From NCBI RefSeq assembly GCF_000419765.1, contig NZ_ATTQ01000002.1, positions 1-64,000 on the forward strand: DNA of 64,000 bases. The letters run 5' to 3'. The stretch comes from Rhizobium mongolense USDA 1844 (lineage in GTDB: Bacteria; Pseudomonadota; Alphaproteobacteria; Rhizobiales; Rhizobiaceae). Below the pieces are notes generated by a model. It was not told where the DNA came from. It made no database searches and saw only the letters and a program-made list of their open reading frames with translations. A program made the translations under genes and the position numbers. Below are positions 1 to 8,505 of this stretch, one piece after another (within the stretch, counting starts at the first letter, position 1; every line of letters starts with the position of its first letter).

Positions 1-43
1 GAAGTGAAAACTTCACCAGCTTCTCAAATCGTTGCGCTTCGCT

Positions 44-161
44 GACCTGGTGGTTATGGCGGGGTGGCTGCACCCGTTCCCTTTCCGAACACGGCCGTGA
101 AACGCCCCAGCGCCTATGGTACTTCGTCTCAAGACGCGGGAGAGTCGGTCGCCGCCAGGTC
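44..161 (+). rRNA. rrf: 5S ribosomal RNA
   Basis: The stretch begins GACCTGG and ends CCAGGTC, which pair as the terminal helix, and the interior (CCCGTTCCCTTTCCGAACACGG and following bases) is the usual alphaproteobacterial 5S sequence. The length of about 118 bases fits. Bases 1-43 would be the end of the 23S-5S spacer, so the window starts inside an rRNA operon. The exact ends may be off by a few bases. Confidence 0.93.
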
Positions 162-266
162 TGCAAAACGCAACAAAAACAATCTTCTCAACACAAAACA
201 TCGGCCTTAAGCCGATAAAAACACGCCGCAAACATAAGCGGTCCCTTCCGCTCAAAAAAACAATAA

Positions 267-343
<77 letters not shown>

Positions 344-362
344 AATTCCATACCAATTCAAT

Positions 363-391
363 GGGCTCCGAGATAAATCGGAGCCCTTTTT
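363..391 (+). terminator. Rho-independent terminator after tRNA-fMet
   Basis: GGGCTCCGA and TCGGAGCCC form a perfect 9-bp stem with a short AT-rich loop, followed by TTTTT. It would end the rRNA operon transcript. A nearly identical hairpin lies at 17367-17393 next to the duplicated tRNA end. Confidence 0.85.
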
Positions 392-440
392 GCGTTCGCA
401 ATCTCCCAGCACGCGGCTAGTATAAATCCTCGGTCAGCGT

Positions 441-784
441 TCATACACCAGTCAAACGCTCCCCCCGCAACTCTAAATGCGGCTCGATCAGGACGTGGCC
501 CGCCTCCTCGCGGCGGTCAAATGCGGCTGAGATCGCAGCAGTGCTGAGGCAGAAGCGGAGTTCATCGATGAACCGGGGATAGAGATTACCTCATTAAATA
601 CCACGCCACGTCGTACCAGAGCATCATTTCGTAAAGTGATGTCAAGAAAAGGCAAGTTTTGCAAAACTCCTACCTCTTCAATCCATGCCCGGTCTATGGT
701 CGCCGCAAGGTCGGACCGGGGGCCTTTGCCAATGATCAGGGAAATTGGACGATTGACTTCTCTTAGTTCCGGCGTCCTGGACAC
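441..784 (-). pseudogene. Unrecognised, possibly decayed coding stretch
   Basis: Two minus-strand frames that look protein-like appear to join near 575. The first (784 downwards) begins MSRTPELREVNRP and contains DITLRNDALVRRG. The second contains LYPRFIDELRFCL and runs to a stop at 441. A single frameshift would connect them. I do not recognise a family and would not defend it as a gene without homologues. The rest of the 392-1097 gap, just inside the proposed island edge, holds nothing I can identify. Confidence 0.2.
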
Positions 785-1097
785 ATGATGACGTCACACA
801 AGGCAATATTTTGAAATCATCCGCAATAAAACTACCGGAATGTCGCCATGCGAGCCTGGCACAAGGGGATCGTTCCGCCACCGCCAAATGGCGGGCAGCA
901 TCGGTTGGGCCAAGCAGAGATACCCTTGGTCCAACCGACACGGCTGCTGGACGCCTGTTCCAGGGCCTCGTTGGCCGTCAGGCCGTTTCCGAAAAACTCG
1001 AAAACATGTTGCCCATTTCCGACCACGTTTCCGAGAAGTTTGCGACAAGATTTCCTCGTGTGATCGCGCTCGCCATCTCAGCAAAGGTTTGAAGACC

Positions 1098-1649
1098 ATG
1101 CCATTTATTTTGCGCAGCAGCTTCCTGCTCTTCAGCGTGACCAGTGCCGGTCTGGCGGCAAGCTGGCTAATCAATGCGAGTACGCTTGAGAGCGTTCGGT
1201 CGGTCCCGGCCATTGAAGTGGTTGTCTCCCGAGCGCCGCCATTGCTAAGCCGCTTCGACAAGGATGACGTCCTGGCAGCAGTTGCCAGGCAGTCCAAAAC
1301 CGTGCTTGCAGACCTACCCTCACGAATTCCTGTCCCTATTCCCCCGGACGCAGGCGTCAACAGATCAAGGAATGAGCCGACGCACAGGGCCGAGGGCCTC
1401 GTTGATTTTCAATCCTGCTTGCCGGCCTGCGAGACGCGGGACCGGCTTGCTGAAGCGAATATTCGGCCGGTCGCGGATCACGGCTTGGAAGCAGACGAAC
1501 CTTCGCGCGAGTGGCATGAGGTTGCGGTCGCTGTCGCCTTCGAGCGCTCGGGCGAACTTGAGATCCTTCGCGCAATCGCCAGCAACGCGATGCGGACAAC
1601 CCGGCGGATCGTTGAGGCGCCCATGAATTCTCCGCTCACGAGATGGTGA
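1098..1649 (+). CDS. Small exported protein of unknown function
   Basis: The frame is open from 840, but the ATG at 1098 opens a typical signal peptide or membrane anchor (MPFILRSSFLLFSVTSAGLAASWLI), so this start is preferred. The remaining roughly 155 residues are hydrophilic with four or five cysteines, including a C-x3-C in SCLPACETR near residue 112, and no domain I know. It ends 123 bases before the response regulator gene, so it may be its target or a periplasmic partner of the sensor kinase. It could also be a chance frame. Only the signal peptide and the position argue for it. Confidence 0.4.
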   Translation: MPFILRSSFLLFSVTSAGLAASWLINASTLESVRSVPAIEVVVSRAPPLLSRFDKDDVLAAVARQSKTVLADLPSRIPVPIPPDAGVNRSRNEPTHRAEGLVDFQSCLPACETRDRLAEANIRPVADHGLEADEPSREWHEVAVAVAFERSGELEILRAIASNAMRTTRRIVEAPMNSPLTRW

Positions 1650-1772
1650 GTGCTGGCACGGTGCGCGCTTTCCGGCAGCCATCAAGATGAACCAACCGGC
1701 CCAATTTCATTTCATCTGCATGAGCCGGAGAGGCGGTGTATCGCGCTCCGGCCGATCCTATTGGTATCTCCT

Positions 1773-2492
1773 ATGGTCAGGCATATTCTAATCGTCGACG
1801 ATGATTCCGAGATTCGCAAACTGACGAGCCGCTATCTCGAAGAGCAGGGATTTCGCACATCGGTTGCCGCAAGTTGCGACGAGTGTGAGCGGCTTCTGCT
1901 ATCCACCAAACCGGACCTGATCCTGCTGGATGTCATGCTCCCGGACCGCTCCGGGTTGACGCTCTGCCAGTCGCTGCGTGAACGCGGCAACCAGATCCCG
2001 ATTATCTTGCTGACAGCCTTGAAGGAGGATGTCGACCGGATCATCGGGCTCGAGATCGGAGCGGACGATTATATGGTTAAGCCTTTCGTGCCCCGTGAGC
2101 TCATCGCGCGCATCAATGCGGTATTGAGGCGATACCTGCGGGCGACCGTCGAAGACCGCCCGGTCAGTAGATACCGGTTTGACGTTTTCACACTTGAGCC
2201 GACAGTCCGGCGCCTGTCTACCGCTTATGGCTCGCCTGTGGAATTGACCGGTGCGGAATTTGATCTGCTCAAGATCTTTCTCGACCGTCCGGGAATACTG
2301 CTGACGCGCGAGAAAATCCTGGACCTGACAGCCGGCCGCAAGTGCGATCCTTTTAATCGCTCGATCGACGTGCTTCTGAGCCGGCTGCGGCGAAAGCTGT
2401 CGGAATTCTCCCGGGCAGTGCTGTTTCGCACGATACGAAATGGCGGTTATCAGTTCACCGCTCGGGTCAGCGCTGAAAGAGATGAGCAATGA
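1773..2492 (+). CDS. OmpR-family response regulator
   Basis: A 239-residue DNA-binding response regulator. The receiver domain (about 1-120) has the acidic pocket D9-D10-D11, the phospho-acceptor D53 in LLDVMLP, T81 and K103 in VKPF. The C-terminal half (about 140-235) is a winged helix of the OmpR/PhoB type (ELTGAEFDLLKIFL, RSIDVLLSRLRRKL). The ATG at 1773 is chosen because it places MVRHILIVDDD at the N-terminus. The open frame extends upstream to 1650 without conserved sequence. It overlaps the kinase gene by ATGA. A probable target lies at the repeats at 3798-3840. Confidence 0.9.
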   Translation: MVRHILIVDDDSEIRKLTSRYLEEQGFRTSVAASCDECERLLLSTKPDLILLDVMLPDRSGLTLCQSLRERGNQIPIILLTALKEDVDRIIGLEIGADDYMVKPFVPRELIARINAVLRRYLRATVEDRPVSRYRFDVFTLEPTVRRLSTAYGSPVELTGAEFDLLKIFLDRPGILLTREKILDLTAGRKCDPFNRSIDVLLSRLRRKLSEFSRAVLFRTIRNGGYQFTARVSAERDEQ

Positions 2493-3739
2493 GCACTTTG
2501 CGGGCGCGCATAGCTATCCTCCTCGTCATCTCGATTGTCGCGGTCGTCGCTTTGGCAACCTTGGCCGCGATGTCAGTTTTTGAGCCTCCGTCGCGGGCGG
2601 GCTTCTTCAAAGTCTCAGTGCGGTTCGTAAAGGCCCTGACCTACGTTGCCATGGAGAAGGAAGAACTCGTCGATGCAATGGGCGGGACGATATCGGACGG
2701 ACCGTTCACGGGGCCGGCAGACGAGATGGAATCTCATATCCTTGCGGACGCCATCCACGACGCCGGCCTTCTGACCGAAGTGCGTGTGGTGAAGACGGCG
2801 CAGCCCTCCGAGATGATGGCGTCAATTCGTCTGAAGGACGGACGCTGGCTAAGGGTTCCTCTTTCAGACACGGCGCCTCCACGCTCGGGGGGCTATGTCT
2901 TCGCAGGCTGGATTGTGCTGATTGCCGCCGGCAGTTCAATCATCTCGGTATTTGCGGCATCCAAGATCGCGATGCCTTTCCGTCTGATCGACAGTGCGAT
3001 GTCCTCGATCGGCCCCAGCGGGATCATGGCCCCGATACCTGAAGTTGGACCTGCCGAGGCGCGAATGACGGCCAAGGCCTTGAACGGGCTGTCCCAGCAT
3101 CTCAAGACTGCGATCGAAAGCCGCATGCGGCTTGTCGCGGCAGCTGGACACGACCTGCGGACGCCTATGACCCGTATGCGGCTGCGGGCCGAGTTCATCG
3201 ACAATGCTGACGACCGGGCTCAGTGGCTGTCGGATATTGACGAGCTGGAGCAAATAGCTGACAGCGCCATCAGTCTCGTGCGTGAAGAAGTCAGTCCGAA
3301 TTCCATTGAGCCGATAGAGCTCGATGGCTTCGTTGCCGATACGGTCGAATCTATCACGCTGGCGGGACACAGAGCCGACGTCCATCATCTCGACCATGCG
3401 GTGGTCAACGCGGCTCCACTTGCATTGAAGCGAGCACTCTCCAACCTTATCGTAAACAGCGCCACTCACGGCGGCGGGGCTACAGTCTCTGTGACGTCTT
3501 ACGGGCCTTCCGCTTTTGTCATCATAGAAGACGAGGGGCCTGGTATCCCCGAAGCGCTGATTGCTCAGGTGTTTGAGCCCTTTTTCAGGGTCGATGCGGC
3601 AAGGCGCAAGCAATTCGCAGGCGCGGGCATGGGACTTGCGATTGCCCGCGAAATCATCGCTCGCGCTGGTGGAACGATTGAGCTTGCCAACAAGGACGGC
3701 AGCGGCCTGCGCCAGGTCGTTACCTTTCCCGCCTGCTAG
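2489..3739 (+). CDS. EnvZ-type sensor histidine kinase
   Basis: A 416-residue inner-membrane kinase. A first transmembrane helix (about 7-29) and a second (about 138-160) enclose a periplasmic sensor loop of roughly 105 residues. A HAMP-like linker follows, then the H-box AAAGHDLRTPMTR with phospho-histidine H221. The ATPase part shows the N-box NLIVNSATHG and the G-boxes DEGPGIPE and GAGMGLAIA. The stop-start overlap with the response regulator makes the two an operon. The signal is unknown, since the periplasmic loop shows no named sensor fold. Confidence 0.9.
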   Translation: MSTLRARIAILLVISIVAVVALATLAAMSVFEPPSRAGFFKVSVRFVKALTYVAMEKEELVDAMGGTISDGPFTGPADEMESHILADAIHDAGLLTEVRVVKTAQPSEMMASIRLKDGRWLRVPLSDTAPPRSGGYVFAGWIVLIAAGSSIISVFAASKIAMPFRLIDSAMSSIGPSGIMAPIPEVGPAEARMTAKALNGLSQHLKTAIESRMRLVAAAGHDLRTPMTRMRLRAEFIDNADDRAQWLSDIDELEQIADSAISLVREEVSPNSIEPIELDGFVADTVESITLAGHRADVHHLDHAVVNAAPLALKRALSNLIVNSATHGGGATVSVTSYGPSAFVIIEDEGPGIPEALIAQVFEPFFRVDAARRKQFAGAGMGLAIAREIIARAGGTIELANKDGSGLRQVVTFPAC

Positions 3740-3797
3740 GCGCTGAACGCATACGCACGCCGGCGCCACGGTTCGCGTGCGCCGGGCGGAGTTGCAA

Positions 3798-3840
3798 GCC
3801 AGCAATCCTTGCCAGCAAAGAAATGTAATCTGCCAGCAAT
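3798..3840. promoter_or_regulatory. Three direct repeats GCCAGCAA upstream of ialB-like gene
   Basis: GCCAGCAA occurs at 3798, 3811 and 3832, all in the same orientation and spaced 13 and 21 bases apart. This is the only repeat structure in the 257-base gap between the sensor kinase and the IalB-like gene. OmpR-family regulators bind tandem direct half-sites, so it is a reasonable operator for the upstream response regulator. No promoter hexamers are clear. Confidence 0.45.
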
Positions 3841-3996
3841 ATTTCATAACATTCGCGCCGAACTCTCGACGTGCCGGAAATGGAAAGCTCCTGACAGATC
3901 GCACGCGATCTAGGAGGCTAGGGTCTTGTCTCCCCACGGCACCCTGAACCGCCCTAGCCTCCGTCCCCCACGTACCATCGAGGAAACCGGGCCGTC

Positions 3997-4560
3997 ATGG
4001 ATATTGCTTATTCCGCGCTTCTTGCCTTCGGAACACTTTCGATGTCTGCCTTCGCGCCTGCCGGAACTGTTCTGACGCAAGCCATGGTCAGTCCTACCGA
4101 CAGGGTCGTGCAGTTCCAGGAAGACTACAACGACTGGCGGGTGGCATGCGCCGAAACGATCGGCAAGACGCGCTGCACGCTCCAGCAGCGCCTCATCGAT
4201 ACCCGGCGGCGGCAGGATGTTCTCTATGTCGAGATCGGCGTTCCAGACGGCGGTGGCCTGGGCGGGATGCTTGTCCTGCCGCTTGGAATTGCTATCGATC
4301 AGGAAACGTCAATTGCCGTCGATGGCTCTCTGCAGCGGCGGGTCATCAGGATCCACACATGCCTTCCCGAGGGGTGCGTCGCCCGGCTTGCCTTCGACGA
4401 GACCTTCATGACGAGCCTGCGAACGGGCAGGGCGTTGAAAGTGTCCGGGTTCTCCGCTGTCGGCCAAGGCGTTCCGGTGAATTTTTCGATCTCGCTCAGC
4501 GGCTTTCCAGAGGCGCTGGATAGAAGCATCGCGCTCATGGCTTTGCAGGGCTCCCGGTAG
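3997..4560 (+). CDS. Invasion-associated locus B (IalB) family protein
   Basis: A 187-residue protein with an N-terminal hydrophobic segment (residues 3-30) consistent with export. The mature part has the IalB pattern: a W-x-V-x-C (DWRVAC), a second cysteine in TRCTLQQ, the middle block VLPLGIAID, and paired cysteines in HTCLPEGCVARLAFD near residue 120. Family members are small periplasmic or outer-membrane-associated proteins, first known from Bartonella invasion, with no settled biochemical role. It lies 96 bases upstream of the Omp85 gene, so the two may be cotranscribed. Confidence 0.8.
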   Translation: MDIAYSALLAFGTLSMSAFAPAGTVLTQAMVSPTDRVVQFQEDYNDWRVACAETIGKTRCTLQQRLIDTRRRQDVLYVEIGVPDGGGLGGMLVLPLGIAIDQETSIAVDGSLQRRVIRIHTCLPEGCVARLAFDETFMTSLRTGRALKVSGFSAVGQGVPVNFSISLSGFPEALDRSIALMALQGSR

Positions 4561-4656
4561 CCCGGTCCGGGATGATCATCAATCGGACAGGCCCTTCAAG
4601 CCGTCACGATCTTTGGCTGCTGCGGCGCAACGCCTCGAAATGAATGGAACAGCTCA

Positions 4657-6945
4657 GTGAAAAAAAGCTCAATCCTGATTGCCGGCAGCTTGTCGGTCGC
4701 ATCCCTGACGGCAGCGGTGGCAAGGGCCGAAACCGTCACATCCATCGTCGTCGAGGGCGCGGCGCGGACCTCGGCTGAGTTTGTCCGCTCGCATATCACA
4801 ATCTGGCCAAACGTCGAGTTTGCCGGTAGCGATATCGATGATTCCATTCGGCAGCTCTACGCTCTCGGCCAGTTCAAGAATGTTCGGATCACTGTCGCGA
4901 GAAAGGAGCTCGTCGTTGTCGTCGAGGAGAACAAGCTGATCAATCAGGTTGTGTTCAACGGCAACCAGAAGATCAAGGACGACAATCTGGCGTTGATCGT
5001 CAAGACCAAGCCGACCGGGCCGTACGATGAAGCGCAGATCAAATCAGACATCGAAGCGATCAAGCAAGCCTATGCGGCAACCGGGCGGACCGATGTTGAT
5101 GTCGGCATAAAAACAATGGTCCTGTCCCCCGACTACGTGAATGTCGCCTTCACGATCAATGAGGGTGAGAAGACCAAGATCGATTCAATCAACTTCATCG
5201 GCAATAGTGCGTTCAGCGCCGAGCGGCTGTCCTCCGTCATTGGGCTGAAGAAAAGCAACCTCTTGTCGTTCCTCACACGTAAGGACGTGTTTCTCGAGGA
5301 GAAGCTGGAGGCGGACAAGAAGGCGCTCGCGAATTTCTACACCACGCACGGATTTGCCGATTTTGAAGTCTTGTCGGCCGAAGCGCATTTCGATCCGTCC
5401 GATAAAAGCTACGCGCTGACGTTCACGCTAAACGAAGGGCCGCTATACAGCTTTGGAAAGGTTGCCGTTCTCTCCAATATCAACGGTTTGCCAGATGGCG
5501 AGCTTGAGAAGGCCCTAAGGACGAAACAGGGCGAGCGCTACAATGCAGACCGCGTCGAGACATCCGTCGAGAGCCTGACGAACGTAGCCGCCTCACAGGG
5601 ATTTCCCTTCGCAAAGGTCACCCCAAGAGCCACCCACAATCTGGCAGACAACACGATCTCGCTCGAATACCAGATCGATCAGGGCGAGAAATCCTATATC
5701 GAGCGAATTGTCATCCGCGGCAATACACGGACCCGAGACTATGTCATCCGGCGCGAGTTCGATGTCAGCGAAGGCGACCCATACAACCGGCAGATGATCG
5801 AGGCGAGCAAGCGGCGCCTGGAGGCGCTGGGCTTCTTCAAATCCGTCGACATCACAGCAACACAGGGAAGTGCTGCCGACAGAGTAGTTCTCACCGTCGA
5901 TGTCGAGGACAGTTCCACAGGCAGCTTTGGCATCGGTGCCGGAGCGTCGTCGGATGGACCCGTTCTCGAGGCATCGGTGGAAGAAAACAACTTCCTTGGT
6001 CGCGGCCAATACATCAAGCTCGCAGCCAGCGGCGGATGGGATGACGACGATAGCCGTAACTACAGCCTTGCGTTCACCGAGCCTTATTTCCTGGGCTATC
6101 ACCTGGCAGCGGGGTTTGATCTCAACTACTCGGAAACGTCCTACGATGACTATGATCTGGACCAGGCCGGACTTTCGTTGCGCGTGACGGCGCCGATCAA
6201 CGAGCAGTTGGCGAGCACGTTCCGATATAATCTCACCTATCTCGACTATGGCGGCGATTCCAGCGACCTGTCTGCAACCTACCAACACCTGATCGATGAC
6301 GGCCCATGGGTCCGCTCTTCGGTTTCGAACACGCTGACCTTCAACTCCCTCGATTCCGTAAAGCAACCCCGTAGTGGCATCTACGCGACGCTGACCGAAG
6401 AATTCGCGGGGCTCGGTGGCGACTCGCAATATTTCAAGGTGACGGGAAAGCTTCGCTACTACGAGCTCCTCGCCGAAGACGCCGATGTCATTGGATCTCT
6501 GACGCTTGGTGGCGGACAGATTTTCGCTTTCGGAAGTAGCCTCAATACGTTCGACCAGTTCAGCTTGGGCGGCAACGAGATACGCGGTTTTGCCAAGCGC
6601 GGCATCGGCGCCAGAATTGCGGATGCCGACGATCAGACGCTCGGCGGCAGCTCGTATTTCTATGGCTCTGCAGAGGTCAGTTTCCCACTGCCTGCGGTGC
6701 CGAGAGATGCTGGCTTCCGCGGCACGTTCTTCGCCGATGCAGGGACGCTCTTCGCCAACCGGGTTCAGGTGTTGGGATCTGACGTTGTCGAGGGAGACAA
6801 TGGATCACTGCGGGCCTCCGTCGGCGTCGGTCTCGTCTGGGATTCTCCCTTTGGCGCCCTTCGCGTCGATTACGCCCTTCCACTTGCCTACGAAGAGTCC
6901 GACGAGCTCGAGCGGTTCAAGATCGGCGTCAACTCAGCATTTTGA
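4657..6945 (+). CDS. BamA-like Omp85 outer membrane assembly factor (paralogue)
   Basis: A 762-residue Omp85 protein. A signal peptide ending VARAE is followed by five POTRA-like repeats (about 27-410; for example SIVVEGAARTSAEFV, IERIVIRGNTRTRDYVI) and a 16-strand barrel with the loop-6 motif as IRGF (GGNEIRGFAKRG). It ends in phenylalanine, as outer-membrane barrels do. The start is GTG at 4657; the nearby ATGs are out of frame. BamA is essential and normally sits between rseP and the lpxD/fabZ genes. Those neighbours are absent, so this is probably a second copy, perhaps dedicated to the secretin or another island-encoded barrel. Confidence 0.85.
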   Translation: MKKSSILIAGSLSVASLTAAVARAETVTSIVVEGAARTSAEFVRSHITIWPNVEFAGSDIDDSIRQLYALGQFKNVRITVARKELVVVVEENKLINQVVFNGNQKIKDDNLALIVKTKPTGPYDEAQIKSDIEAIKQAYAATGRTDVDVGIKTMVLSPDYVNVAFTINEGEKTKIDSINFIGNSAFSAERLSSVIGLKKSNLLSFLTRKDVFLEEKLEADKKALANFYTTHGFADFEVLSAEAHFDPSDKSYALTFTLNEGPLYSFGKVAVLSNINGLPDGELEKALRTKQGERYNADRVETSVESLTNVAASQGFPFAKVTPRATHNLADNTISLEYQIDQGEKSYIERIVIRGNTRTRDYVIRREFDVSEGDPYNRQMIEASKRRLEALGFFKSVDITATQGSAADRVVLTVDVEDSSTGSFGIGAGASSDGPVLEASVEENNFLGRGQYIKLAASGGWDDDDSRNYSLAFTEPYFLGYHLAAGFDLNYSETSYDDYDLDQAGLSLRVTAPINEQLASTFRYNLTYLDYGGDSSDLSATYQHLIDDGPWVRSSVSNTLTFNSLDSVKQPRSGIYATLTEEFAGLGGDSQYFKVTGKLRYYELLAEDADVIGSLTLGGGQIFAFGSSLNTFDQFSLGGNEIRGFAKRGIGARIADADDQTLGGSSYFYGSAEVSFPLPAVPRDAGFRGTFFADAGTLFANRVQVLGSDVVEGDNGSLRASVGVGLVWDSPFGALRVDYALPLAYEESDELERFKIGVNSAF

Positions 6946-7026
6946 CATCGGAGGAGGGGGCGCCCGGGTCACCCGGCAATCTTACTCAATGGTTCGATGG
7001 TCGCTAAAGAAGGTTTGGGAATTGAC

Positions 7027-8505
7027 ATGGGCCTGGAATCCGAGAAAAGAAAAGCGTCCCTGGCCGGCGCGGCAGTGATGCTCGTCGTGCTCGCTGCGGT
7101 GCCGCAGCCGGTTGCGGCAGGATCCGACGCGGTGGTGACGATCCGCAATGGAAACAGCGACGACCATCGCCACCTCAAGCTTGGCTTGAACAAAGCGCTT
7201 GTGGTCGATCTGCCGGAAAGCGCCCACGACATTCTGGTGGCTGACCCTACGGTGGCGGATGCTGTCATTCGCTCAGCAAACCGCATCTACCTGTTCGGCA
7301 AGTCCGTCGGGCAAACCAACATCATCGTCTTTGGGCCGGACAGCGTGCCGGCCCTTACGCTCGACATTACGGTGGAACGCGATGTCGCCCGTCTGGAAGC
7401 AAATCTGAACAGGTTCATCCAGGACGCTGCAATCACAGTGGAAATTGTCTCCGACAATATTGTTTTGACCGGGACGGTCAGGTCAGCGCTCGATGCCACA
7501 CGGGCTGTTGATCTTGCGACTGCTTTTCTGAAGGGCGGGGAGGCGACAACCCGGAGCGAAACCGCGACGAGCAGTGGAGGCGGGCAGGGATCGGTCGCCT
7601 TGTTTGCCGAGGCAAGGCAGACCTCGCAGATCGTCAATTTGCTCCAGATCCAGGGAGAGGATCAAGTCACGCTCAAGGTCACCGTTGCTGAGATCCGGCG
7701 TGATATCCTCAAGCAGATCGGCTTCGATCATGTGGTGAGCGGTTCAAATGGTGTCGCGGTTGCGCAGCTAGGCTCTTCATCCAGCGATGCCTCGACCGCA
7801 ACAACCGGGGGGGGCCTGGCGGCGCTCTTCAAGGGCTCTCTGGGGGGATACGACCTTTCAGTGTATCTGAACGCCTTGGAACAGGCGAAAGTCGTCAAGT
7901 CGCTCGCAGAACCAACCTTGACCGCCATATCAGGGCAGGCGGCGAGCTTCAGCTCGGGGGGCCAAGCGCTCTACTCGACGACCGATGATGATGGAAACAC
8001 GACCTACACGGCCTATGACTATGGCATCGACCTGGCTTTCAAGCCTGTCGTCCTGTCGGCGGGGCGAATAAGCTTGGAGATTTCGGCAAAGGTCTCGGAG
8101 CCCACGACATCGGTTTCCGGGTCTGTGCCTACCTATCAGAAGCGCTCTGCAAAAACGTCGATCGAGATCCCGTCAGGCGGCTCGCTCGTGCTTGGCGGGT
8201 TGTTGCAGAACAACGTCTCGCAGACGACCAACGGCACGCCCGGTCTTTCGAAGTTCCCCGTTATTGGCGCGCTTTTCCGGCAGAAGACGAACGAGATCGT
8301 CGAGAGCGAAATTGTCATCATAGCAACCGCCTACCTTGTTCGGCCGGTCGGACAGGCAAACCTCAGTCAACCGGCAGACAATTTCTCGCCTGCGGATGAC
8401 GCCGAAGCCTTTTTTCTGAATCGCGTCAACAAGATCTATGGAAACAACGGCAACGACGCTTCACCCGGGCGCTATCAGGGTTCCGTCGGCTTTATCTACA
8501 AATGA
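7027..8505 (+). CDS. cpaC: CpaC-type secretin (type II/III secretion system family), orphan
   Basis: A 492-residue outer-membrane secretin of the Flp/Tad pilus (CpaC/RcpA) type. A signal sequence (about 10-33) leads into the pilus-formation N-terminal domain (LNKALVVDLPESAHDILVADPTVAD), a BON-like segment (EIVSDNIVLTGTVRSALDATRAVDLA), and the C-terminal secretin core with TSIEIPSGGSLVLGGLLQNN and FPVIGALF. The ATG at 7027 is preferred over 6997 because of the purine-rich GAAGG upstream. No pilin, prepilin peptidase, cpaB, cpaE, cpaF or tadBC is nearby, which is unusual for this family. The Omp85 gene lies 81 bases upstream. Confidence 0.85.
   Translation: MGLESEKRKASLAGAAVMLVVLAAVPQPVAAGSDAVVTIRNGNSDDHRHLKLGLNKALVVDLPESAHDILVADPTVADAVIRSANRIYLFGKSVGQTNIIVFGPDSVPALTLDITVERDVARLEANLNRFIQDAAITVEIVSDNIVLTGTVRSALDATRAVDLATAFLKGGEATTRSETATSSGGGQGSVALFAEARQTSQIVNLLQIQGEDQVTLKVTVAEIRRDILKQIGFDHVVSGSNGVAVAQLGSSSSDASTATTGGGLAALFKGSLGGYDLSVYLNALEQAKVVKSLAEPTLTAISGQAASFSSGGQALYSTTDDDGNTTYTAYDYGIDLAFKPVVLSAGRISLEISAKVSEPTTSVSGSVPTYQKRSAKTSIEIPSGGSLVLGGLLQNNVSQTTNGTPGLSKFPVIGALFRQKTNEIVESEIVIIATAYLVRPVGQANLSQPADNFSPADDAEAFFLNRVNKIYGNNGNDASPGRYQGSVGFIYK

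Noticed and set aside
2936..3937. A 333-codon minus-strand frame opposite the sensor kinase and the following gap
   Set aside because: It lacks any motif and runs through the H-box and ATPase region of a clear kinase on the other strand.
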